From the NCBI GenBank assembly GCA_017695015.1, contig JADIMD010000041.1, forward strand, positions 1-32,192: a stretch of DNA of 32,192 nt. Direction: 5' to 3'. The notes below the pieces were generated by a model that saw only the letters and a program-made list of their open reading frames with translations, was not told where the DNA came from and did no database searches. Positions 25,520-32,192 of this stretch are shown one piece after another (the stretch's first letter is position 1; each line of letters starts with the position of its first letter). The stretch is from Candidatus Cryptobacteroides faecigallinarum. Lineage in GTDB: Bacteria > Bacteroidota > Bacteroidia > Bacteroidales > UBA932. The position numbers and the translations under genes are program-made.

Positions 25520-27289
25520 CTATCTTATGTCTATTTCGTATGGAATGCGGGCATACATCTGCTCCTTGCCGCTCCATTCCCAGTCTTTGAATGCCGATTC
25601 GACCGATTCGAGAGGGGTTCCGCTGAATACGGAGCTGTTCTGTCCAAGCTTTCCGAGAATCATGTCTATTGTGCTCATCGGCTTAGGGTATTCCTGGATT
25701 CCCCATGAACTCAGGTCTGTGTCCATGCTGCCTGTCATGGAGATGGCATAGCTGACAGCATCTTCAAGTCCTCCGGTCTGGTCCACCAATCCGATTCCAA
25801 GGGCGTCTTTTCCTGCCCATACCCTTCCCTGGGCGATTTCATCGACATATTCCTTGTCAAGTCCTCTGCCTTCCGCCACGAGCGAGGTGAAGGTGTCGTA
25901 GATTTCTTCCACTGAAGCCTGCATGTATGCAATCTCGTCCTTGTCGAGCGGTCTTGTCCCTGAGTACATATCTCCATGTCTGTTGGAGCTGATGGTGGTC
26001 ACTCCGACTCCGAGCTTGTCGAATGTGTTGTCGAATGAAGGTATCATGCTGAATACGCCTATCGAACCTGTGAGTGTGCTGGCGTCGCAGAATATCTTGT
26101 CGCATCCGCTTGATATCCAGTATCCGCCTGAAGCGGCATAGCTTCCGTATGAGGCCACTACCGGCTTCACTTCCTGAAGGAGATCGATTTCTTTCCTTAT
26201 CTTGTCTGATGCGAGTACGCTGCCTCCCGGGGAGTTGACCCTGAACACGACTGCCTTGACAGTGGAGTCTTTCCTTACTTCGGATATGATTCCTGCAAAC
26301 CTGTCGCCTGCCACCTGCTCGTCGTCATTTCCGTCCACTATTTCTCCTGAAGCATAGATGATGGCGATTTTCTGGTCCGCCCGATAGTCAGGCACGGCCT
26401 TCAGGGTCGCATAGTCCTCAAGGGAAATCTGATGGAAATCCTCCATGCTTTCCACCCCGTACAGGCCCGTAAGCCTTACTTCCAGTTCTTCCCTGGTCAT
26501 CAGCTCGTCCACGAGACCGTGCTCCAGAAGGTCTGCCGAAGAATCGAGTTCAAGGTTGTTTATCAGATAGTTGAGCCTGTCTGCGGATATCCCTCTCGAT
26601 GAAGCCATCTTTTCTGCCCAGCTGTTCCAGAGGGAATTGACCATAACCTGGTTCTGCTCCCTGTTTTCAGGGCTGATGGAGTTCCTGATGAACATTTCTC
26701 CTGCTGATTTGTATTTCCCGTGACGGATGAGCTGCACATCTATCCCGAGCTTGTCGAGGATGTCTTTCAGGAATACCATCCGGCTGGAGAATCCGTTTAT
26801 CATGTTCATGCCTCCGCTGTAGCTGGACATGAAAATCTTGTCAGATACTGATGCAAGGTAGTAGGAGGCGTTGGATGGTGTCTCGATGAATGAGATGACA
26901 GCCTTGCCGCTGGCGCGGAACCTTTCCAGGGCTGTCCTGAACTCTTCTATGCATGCCGTCTCTCCCGAAGTCCCGTCCGGCTTGAGATAGATGAATTTCA
27001 CTGAAGGGTCGAGTGCGGCTTCCCTGATTGCGCTTACTGCCTGCCATATCCCGACGGGAGTCTGTCCGTCACCTGATATGGAACTTATTATGTCAGAATG
27101 GGCTGCCTGCTCTTCAAGTGTTATCTTTGACATGTCGACAGTCAGGACCGCCTCTCTCGGCATTACAGGCTGGCTGCTCCCGAGGGATGCAATAGAGCCG
27201 ATGAATCCTACCGCCATTATTGTCATGGCAAATCCGATGATCAGGCAGCCGAGCATGGCCGCCAATGTCATTTTTACAAAATCTTTCAT
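25520..27289 (-). CDS. sppA: Signal peptide peptidase SppA, 67K type
   Basis: 589 aa, the long two-domain form. SppA is a membrane-bound serine protease that degrades cleaved signal peptides. One N-terminal membrane segment (MLGCLIIGFAMTIMAVGFIGSI) anchors it, with the rest in the periplasm. The dyad is split between domains as in E. coli: Lys194 in GKYKSAGE and Ser387 in YGSYAASGGYWIS; NSPGGSV at 352-358 is the oxyanion region. The ATG at 27289 gives MKDFVKM; an upstream in-frame start adds only divergent leader sequence. Monocistronic with its own -7 box; convergent with tilS. Confidence 0.94.
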   Translation of the reverse strand: MKDFVKMTLAAMLGCLIIGFAMTIMAVGFIGSIASLGSSQPVMPREAVLTVDMSKITLEEQAAHSDIISSISGDGQTPVGIWQAVSAIREAALDPSVKFIYLKPDGTSGETACIEEFRTALERFRASGKAVISFIETPSNASYYLASVSDKIFMSSYSGGMNMINGFSSRMVFLKDILDKLGIDVQLIRHGKYKSAGEMFIRNSISPENREQNQVMVNSLWNSWAEKMASSRGISADRLNYLINNLELDSSADLLEHGLVDELMTREELEVRLTGLYGVESMEDFHQISLEDYATLKAVPDYRADQKIAIIYASGEIVDGNDDEQVAGDRFAGIISEVRKDSTVKAVVFRVNSPGGSVLASDKIRKEIDLLQEVKPVVASYGSYAASGGYWISSGCDKIFCDASTLTGSIGVFSMIPSFDNTFDKLGVGVTTISSNRHGDMYSGTRPLDKDEIAYMQASVEEIYDTFTSLVAEGRGLDKEYVDEIAQGRVWAGKDALGIGLVDQTGGLEDAVSYAISMTGSMDTDLSSWGIQEYPKPMSTIDMILGKLGQNSSVFSGTPLESVESAFKDWEWSGKEQMYARIPYEIDIR

Positions 27290-27315
27290 ATCGTCTGGTT
27301 GTATATCACAAACTA

Positions 27316-27323
27316 CAAAGATA
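27316..27323 (-). promoter_or_regulatory. sppA -7 box (TATCTTTG)
   Basis: Minus strand TATCTTTG fits TAnnTTTG, 26 nt upstream of the sppA ATG. Confidence 0.55.
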
Positions 27324-27363
27324 CGCAAACTCGCCAAAATACGGATTTATATCAGAAATTTCT

Positions 27364-27371
27364 TACTTTTG
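27364..27371 (+). promoter_or_regulatory. -7 box (TACTTTTG) of the receptor-HMA-NfnAB run
   Basis: TACTTTTG fits TAnnTTTG, 19 nt before the receptor ATG at 27391. It is the only good -7 box seen before the four plus-strand genes to the right end. Confidence 0.55.
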
Positions 27372-27390
27372 CACCTTTGATTTGAATATT

Positions 27391-29559
27391 ATGAGACAGC
27401 ATATATTGTGGATATTTCTGATGTCTGTGCTTGCACAGGCCGCATACGGGCAGACTTTCATGTCTGAAACTGCGGTGGATACTGCAGGCATGTACGGTCC
27501 AAGGACCGACAGTCTGGAGGCTGCGGTCTTCGTCTCGACTCAGGAGGGGAATTACCTTTCCAAGGGAAAGCCCATCAGGACAGAGGTGATATCTTCTTCA
27601 GGTTTGAGGAAGATGGCTTGCTGTACACTTGCCGAGAGTTTCGAGAATTCCGCAAGTGTCACGGTGGGATATTCGGATGCGGTGACTGGGGCGCGGCAGA
27701 TCAGGCTTCTGGGGCTGAGCGGAATCTATACCCAGATGCTGGATGAGACCAGACCTGTAATGAGAGGGCTTGCCTCCCCGTTCGGGCTTTCTTATGTGCC
27801 GGGACAATGGCTTGAAAGCATACAGATAGCCAAGGGGGCGGCTTCTGTGATTAGCGGAGTGGAGTCCGTTACAGGGCAGATTAACCTCGAACACAGGAAG
27901 CCGACGGACGAGAAGCCCCTGTTTCTGAATGCGGCTGTGATGAGCGACTCCAAACTGGATTTCAATGTGGCTTCTTCCCTGCAGATGGGGGAGAAATGGA
28001 GCACCGTAATCCTCGGACATGTTTCGGGCAATATCAAAAATTTCGACCACAACGGGGACGGCTACATGGACGATCCGAAGATGCTGCAGTTCAATTTCGC
28101 CAACAGGTGGCTGTATTATGCCGACAGCGGTGTGCAGGTGCGTTTCGGGGTCAGGGCTCTTCAGGACAGCCGTCAGGGAGGGCAGGAAGGCTATGACAAG
28201 GATGCCTATATGCAGATGATGGAGGACAAGGACTGGACGACTGTCCTGCCGTGGGGCTCCGAGATCATGAACCGTTCCCTGAACGGATATCTGAAAGTGG
28301 GGATTCCTCTCGAACCTGACAACTCCAGCAACATAGCTGTGGTGGCGGATTATACATGGTATGGGATGGATTCGTGGTTCGGTGCCACGAAATATCTTGC
28401 CGACCAGCATTCCTCATATCTGAATGTCCTGTATCAGAATGAGATCAACAGCAGCCACAGGTTTACGGTAGGGGCTGGCGGCACATATGACCTGTACCGG
28501 GAGGATTTCCTGCGCAGGTTGACGCTGACGGTACAGGGGACGGACGGTGTTCAGAAGACGCCTCTTGCAAATGCCGGGGTCTTCGGGGAGTATACCTACA
28601 CTTTGGATGACAAGCTGACGGCGGTGGCAGGAATCAGAGGCGACTGGTACAGCAGGGTGGATGACGGCAAATCGCATTTCAAGCTTTCCCCGAGGGTCAC
28701 TGTCAAATATTCTCCTTCGGATGCCATTGTGCTGAGGCTCAACGGTGGAAGGGGTCTCAGATATGCGACTCCGCTGACAGACAACATCGGGGTATTTTCT
28801 ACAGGCAAGACATTCTACGGTAATTATGACTCCCATACCCTCGAAGATGCATGGACTTTCGGAGGTAATCTGACATTCTATCTCCCGTTCGGAGCATCGT
28901 CAGATACATATCTCAGTTTCGATTATTTCAGGACGCAGTTTGCCCAGCAGATGATTGTGGATTACGAGTACGGGAACAGCACGGCTGCAGCCACTTCGAT
29001 ATGGTTCTACAATCTGGACGGCAGGAGGTCGTTTACCGACAATTATCAGGTGGATTTCAATGTGCAGCCGGTGGAGCGGTTTACGGTGACGGCCACATTC
29101 AGGTACACTGATGCCAGAATCCAGACTCTCGGGATGGAATATCCTGTAGAGAAGCCGATGACAAGCCGTTTCAAGGGTGTGCTGAACCTGCAGTATGCCA
29201 CGAATCTCAACAAATGGGTGTTTGATTTCACTGCATCTGTCAACGGTTCGTCACGCGTCTACAATTTCATGACTGACGACACTGACGAGAACGGGAATCT
29301 CCTTTATCCTGGCGGCTATACGCCTGTGTACCCTCTCCTGTATTGCCAGGTTACGAAAAGGTTCAAAGGAGTGGATGTCTATGTCGGGGGAGAGAATCTG
29401 ACCAATTTCAGACAGAAACATGTGATTCTCGGGTCCCATAAGGAGAACGGGGTTGTCTCGGGACGGCAGCCTTCGTTCGATGCAAGCGCGATATGGGGAC
29501 CTGTGATGGGTATAAGGATATATGCGGGAGTCAGGTTTACATTATGGAAAAAATCTTAA
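27391..29559 (+). CDS. TonB-dependent outer membrane receptor, probably metal-related
   Basis: 722 aa. Signal peptide is residues 1-20; there is no CarboxypepD-like N-terminal domain. The plug covers about 60-170 with LRKMACCTLAESFENSASVTVGYSDAVTGARQIRLLGLSGIYTQML, and the barrel follows, ending VRFTLWKKS. A Cys-Cys pair is at 77-78 in the plug. This plug style is one I associate with Bacteroidota receptors next to heavy-metal-associated proteins, as here. An acidic loop DHNGDGYMD (219-227) is like an EF-hand calcium loop, common in such receptors. The cargo is inferred, perhaps copper or another soft metal. The ATG at 27391 is preferred to an upstream in-frame start lying in the sppA promoter. 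Confidence 0.88.
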   Translation: MRQHILWIFLMSVLAQAAYGQTFMSETAVDTAGMYGPRTDSLEAAVFVSTQEGNYLSKGKPIRTEVISSSGLRKMACCTLAESFENSASVTVGYSDAVTGARQIRLLGLSGIYTQMLDETRPVMRGLASPFGLSYVPGQWLESIQIAKGAASVISGVESVTGQINLEHRKPTDEKPLFLNAAVMSDSKLDFNVASSLQMGEKWSTVILGHVSGNIKNFDHNGDGYMDDPKMLQFNFANRWLYYADSGVQVRFGVRALQDSRQGGQEGYDKDAYMQMMEDKDWTTVLPWGSEIMNRSLNGYLKVGIPLEPDNSSNIAVVADYTWYGMDSWFGATKYLADQHSSYLNVLYQNEINSSHRFTVGAGGTYDLYREDFLRRLTLTVQGTDGVQKTPLANAGVFGEYTYTLDDKLTAVAGIRGDWYSRVDDGKSHFKLSPRVTVKYSPSDAIVLRLNGGRGLRYATPLTDNIGVFSTGKTFYGNYDSHTLEDAWTFGGNLTFYLPFGASSDTYLSFDYFRTQFAQQMIVDYEYGNSTAAATSIWFYNLDGRRSFTDNYQVDFNVQPVERFTVTATFRYTDARIQTLGMEYPVEKPMTSRFKGVLNLQYATNLNKWVFDFTASVNGSSRVYNFMTDDTDENGNLLYPGGYTPVYPLLYCQVTKRFKGVDVYVGGENLTNFRQKHVILGSHKENGVVSGRQPSFDASAIWGPVMGIRIYAGVRFTLWKKS

Positions 29560-29572
29560 ACAATAATATGGT

Positions 29573-29923
29573 ATGAAAAAGATTTCATCAATCTGTATGG
29601 CTGCGATATTGCTTGCCGGGATTTCGTCGGCAGTGCAGCCTGCCAGGGCGGAAGCCGGGAATTCAGGGATGGAATACGGGATGCAGCTGGCCGGCAAACC
29701 CAAGAAAGAGCTGAAGACAGTGACATTCTCCGTGAACATGCATTGCGAGAAATGCGTGGAGAAGATAAGGGAGAACATATCTTATGAAAAAGGTGTGAAG
29801 GGACTGGAAATCTCGCTTGAAGACAAGACGGTCAAGATTGTATATGATCCGAAAAAGACCGATGTCAGGAAATTGGGGGACGCCATTTCAGGACTCGGAT
29901 ATGAAGTAGAGGTAAAGGAGTAG
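29573..29923 (+). CDS. Exported heavy-metal-associated (HMA) domain protein
   Basis: 116 aa. It has a signal peptide ending AVQPARA (about residue 26), a short linker, and one HMA/CopZ-like ferredoxin-fold domain at about 48-114 with the metal motif MHCEKC (C58 and C61). HMA domains bind Cu(I) or similar ions and pass them to partners. Being exported, it should act in the periplasm, taking metal from or handing it to the receptor encoded 13 nt upstream. It ends 2 nt before nfnA, so they are likely co-translated. The ion is not determined by sequence. Confidence 0.85.
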   Translation: MKKISSICMAAILLAGISSAVQPARAEAGNSGMEYGMQLAGKPKKELKTVTFSVNMHCEKCVEKIRENISYEKGVKGLEISLEDKTVKIVYDPKKTDVRKLGDAISGLGYEVEVKE

Positions 29924-29925
29924 TT

Positions 29926-30789
29926 ATGTTCAGAATAGTGAAAAAGGAAAGGTTGACGCCTTTGATTTACAGAATGGAGGTGGAGGCGCCGAGGGTGGCT
30001 TCATCTGCCCTTCCTGGCCAGTTCCTGATAGTCAGGACAGAAGAAAAGGGAGAAAGAGTGCCGTTGACCATCAGTGACTATGATGCTGACAGGGGGACTG
30101 TGACCATTGTGATACAGGCGATAGGAGCATCCACGAAGGATATATGTGCTTTCGAGGAGGGGCAGGAGTTCGCTGATGTTGTCGGTCCTCTCGGGATGCC
30201 TTCGGATTTCGTCTCCATGACTGACGAACAGCTGTCAGGACGCAGATATGTGTTCATTGCAGGAGGAGTGGGTACGGCTCCTGTGTATCCGCAGGTCAAA
30301 TGGCTCCATTCGAAAGGTGCTGCAGTGGATGTGATAATCGGAGCGAAGAATTCGGAGCTGCTGATATACAAGGACGAGATGTCGAGGTATTGCGACAACC
30401 TCTATGTCTGCACAGATGACGGGTCGGAAGGTTTTCACGGGATGGTGACGGGCTTGCTTGAGAATCTCGTGCTGGAGCAGGGAAAGAAATATGACCAGGC
30501 AGTGGCCATAGGTCCTATGATCATGATGAAGTTCGCGACCTTGACCGCCAGGAAGCTCGGGCTGCCGATTATTGTCAGTCTCAATACCCTGATGGTGGAC
30601 GGGACGGGAATGTGCGGTGCCTGCAGGGTGACTGTAGGCGGGAAGACAAGGTTCGCATGTGTGGAAGGACCTGAATTCGACGGCTATGAGGTGGATTTCG
30701 ACGAGGCGATGCGACGCCAGGCAATGTACCGCCCTGAAGAGGCGTCCGCGGAGCCGCATGTATGCAGGATAGACATAAGAAACAATTAA
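29926..30789 (+). CDS. nfnA: NfnA-type FAD/NAD-binding oxidoreductase subunit (sulfide dehydrogenase subunit beta-like)
   Basis: 287 aa. It shows a ferredoxin-reductase fold: an FAD-binding barrel at the start (PLTISDYD), an NAD-binding part (YVFIAGGVGTAPVYPQVKWL), and a C-terminal [2Fe-2S] site with C230, C233 and C245 (MCGACRV, FACVEG), the spacing known from NfnA and PyrK. Characterised NfnA uses an Asp as fourth ligand; the nearest Asp here is D225, an assignment I cannot confirm. With NfnB it forms an NADH-dependent ferredoxin:NADP+ oxidoreductase, known to bifurcate electrons. Its ATG follows the HMA stop by 2 nt; AAGGAG lies in the HMA end. Confidence 0.85.
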   Translation: MFRIVKKERLTPLIYRMEVEAPRVASSALPGQFLIVRTEEKGERVPLTISDYDADRGTVTIVIQAIGASTKDICAFEEGQEFADVVGPLGMPSDFVSMTDEQLSGRRYVFIAGGVGTAPVYPQVKWLHSKGAAVDVIIGAKNSELLIYKDEMSRYCDNLYVCTDDGSEGFHGMVTGLLENLVLEQGKKYDQAVAIGPMIMMKFATLTARKLGLPIIVSLNTLMVDGTGMCGACRVTVGGKTRFACVEGPEFDGYEVDFDEAMRRQAMYRPEEASAEPHVCRIDIRNN

Positions 30790-30802
30790 GAGTGGAGGAA
30801 AT

Positions 30803-32191
30803 ATGGCTGAAAGGATACCGAGAACGCCTGCCAGGGAGCAGGATCCGGCAGCAAGGGCTGCCAATTTCGATGAGGTATGCTACGGATATGATGTCCGTGA
30901 GGCGATGAGAGAGGCTTCAAGATGTCTCCACTGCAAGAATCCCCGTTGCGTCGGGGCATGCCCTGTGAGTGTGGACATCCCGGGATTCATAGCCCATGTG
31001 GCGACGGGAGATTTTGCTGAAGCTGCATCAGTGATAGCAAAGGATTCATCCTTGCCTGCAATTTGCGGCAGGGTATGTCCTCAGGAGACCCAGTGCGAGG
31101 GCAGCTGCATCCTCGGAGTGAAGGGACAGCCTGTGGCAATCGGGCTTCTGGAGAGGTTCGTGGCTGACTGGAATAGGGAAAACGGCTCTGTGAAACCGTC
31201 TGTCGCACCGTCCAACGGATATAAGGTGGCTGTGATAGGAAGCGGTCCTGCCGGTCTTGCATGCGCAAGCGACCTTGCCAAGATGGGCTATGATGTTACA
31301 GTCTTCGAGGCCCTGCACAAACCTGGCGGAGTGCTCGAATACGGGATTCCGGAGTTCAGGCTGCCTAAGGAGAAAGTCGTGAAGCCTGAGATAGAGAGCG
31401 TCAAGGACCTTGGGGTGAAGATTGTGACCGATGTGGTGGCAGGAAGGACTGTCACTGTGGATTCCCTTCTGGACGAAGAGGGCTTTTCCGCTGTCTTCAT
31501 CGGCTCGGGTGCCGGTCTGCCCCGGTTTATGGGAATCCCAGGAGAGAATCTCAACGGGGTGTATTCCGCCAACGAGTTCCTGACGAGAAACAATCTGATG
31601 AAGGCATACAGGGACGACTATCTTACGCCTGTGCTCAAGGGCCGCAAGGTGGTAGTGGTAGGAGGAGGAAATGTGGCGATGGATGCTGCCAGGACAGCAT
31701 TGCGCCTCGGCTCCGAGACTTCCATCGTATACAGAAGGACGGAAAATGAACTTCCTGCAAGAAAGGAGGAGGTACACCATGCCAAGGAAGAGGGCGTGGA
31801 ATTCATGATGCTCACCAATCCTGTGGAGATACTCGGAGACGAGAAAGGATGGGTGAGAGGAATCAGGTGTATCAGGATGGAGCTCGGGGAACCGGACGAA
31901 AGCGGTCGCCGCTCTCCCGTGCCTGTGCCGGGGTCTGAATTCGAGATGGAGACAGATGAGGTGATAATGGCTTTGGGTACATCTCCTAATCCTTTGATAG
32001 CCAAGACTACACATGGTCTTGAGACCAACAGGAGGGGCTGCATTACGGCAGATGAGAACGGGGCAACATCCCGTCCGGGAGTATTTGCAGGAGGAGATGC
32101 CGTGACAGGTGCTGCCACAGTCATCCTCGCGATGGGGGCCGGAAGGAAGGCTGCTGCTGCGATTGACAAGTATATCAAATCACTTAAATAA
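30803..32191 (+). CDS. nfnB: NfnB-type flavoprotein (glutamate synthase small-subunit-like)
   Basis: 462 aa, complete, with its stop at the right edge. The N-terminal 4Fe-4S domain has C41, C44, C49, C53 and C88, C92, C98, C102, matching the two-cluster GltD/NfnB pattern. An FAD-binding site follows (IGSGPAGLACASDLA at about 146-160) and an NADPH-binding site near 284-297 (VVGGGNVAMDAARTA). The neighbour NfnA identifies it as NfnB rather than glutamate synthase small subunit, as no gltB is visible. A good ribosome site GGAGG is at 30794-30798, 4 nt before the ATG. It should supply NADPH from reduced ferredoxin and NADH. The downstream end of the operon is outside the window. Confidence 0.87.
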   Translation: MAERIPRTPAREQDPAARAANFDEVCYGYDVREAMREASRCLHCKNPRCVGACPVSVDIPGFIAHVATGDFAEAASVIAKDSSLPAICGRVCPQETQCEGSCILGVKGQPVAIGLLERFVADWNRENGSVKPSVAPSNGYKVAVIGSGPAGLACASDLAKMGYDVTVFEALHKPGGVLEYGIPEFRLPKEKVVKPEIESVKDLGVKIVTDVVAGRTVTVDSLLDEEGFSAVFIGSGAGLPRFMGIPGENLNGVYSANEFLTRNNLMKAYRDDYLTPVLKGRKVVVVGGGNVAMDAARTALRLGSETSIVYRRTENELPARKEEVHHAKEEGVEFMMLTNPVEILGDEKGWVRGIRCIRMELGEPDESGRRSPVPVPGSEFEMETDEVIMALGTSPNPLIAKTTHGLETNRRGCITADENGATSRPGVFAGGDAVTGAATVILAMGAGRKAAAAIDKYIKSLK

Positions 32192-32192
32192 T

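Noticed and set aside
28044..28070. EF-hand-like loop in the TonB receptor as evidence of calcium transport
   Set aside because: Such DxNGDGxxD loops are frequent in Bacteroidota outer membrane proteins and probably stabilise the fold; they do not indicate cargo.
31046..32014. 322-codon minus-strand open frame opposite nfnB
   Set aside because: The His- and Ser-rich translation has no recognisable motif, and the plus strand encodes a complete NfnB with all cofactor sites.

Overview
The window looks like chromosomal core sequence from a Bacteroidota (Bacteroidales-type) gut or animal-associated bacterium, possibly Rikenellaceae-like, though I cannot settle the family. The evidence is TAnnTTTG -7 boxes instead of TATAAT boxes, few Shine-Dalgarno sites, an archaeal-type prolyl-tRNA synthetase, a TonB-dependent receptor, DUF3078, FadL/OmpP1 and WbqC proteins, an lpxD-lpxC-lpxA cluster, and patatin-type outer-membrane phospholipase. 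No rRNA, tRNA, CRISPR array, insertion sequence or prophage gene was seen. Gene density is very high, and several neighbouring genes overlap or almost touch.

Layout, left to right. Positions 1-2279 (minus) hold an efflux operon, tetR-tolC-membrane fusion protein, whose last gene runs off the left edge; a perfect 16-bp palindrome sits in front of tetR. A small unknown exported protein (2390-2923, plus) diverges from it and shares its stop region with recA (minus). Divergent from recA is a plus operon rlmN - patatin/POTRA/barrel protein - recX, closed by a hairpin terminator. A stand-alone XRE regulator with a coiled coil follows, convergent with a MATE transporter (minus). Positions 10190-14785 are the classical rimP-nusA-infB operon (minus), with a full Bacteroidota promoter, a terminator-like hairpin in its leader and a clear terminator at its end. 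Positions 14910-18399 (plus) are lipid A genes lpxD, lpxC (without the FabZ domain often fused to it in this phylum) and lpxA, then a WbqC-like gene.

Positions 18389-21346 (minus) encode an extraordinary Trp/Tyr-rich, Ser/Arg-rich lipoprotein followed by a FadL-type porin. Then come proS, a DUF3078 protein and tilS (plus), and sppA (minus). The right end (27391-32191, plus) is a tightly packed run: a TonB-dependent receptor with a Cys-Cys plug motif, an exported heavy-metal-associated (HMA) protein, and the two subunits of an NfnAB-type flavin oxidoreductase.

No complete new defence or mobile system is visible. The most unusual items are the aromatic lipoprotein, the apparent attenuator in front of rimP, the proS leader with a short upstream reading frame under an opposing promoter, the monofunctional LpxC, and the coupling of a metal-type receptor/HMA pair to NfnAB.
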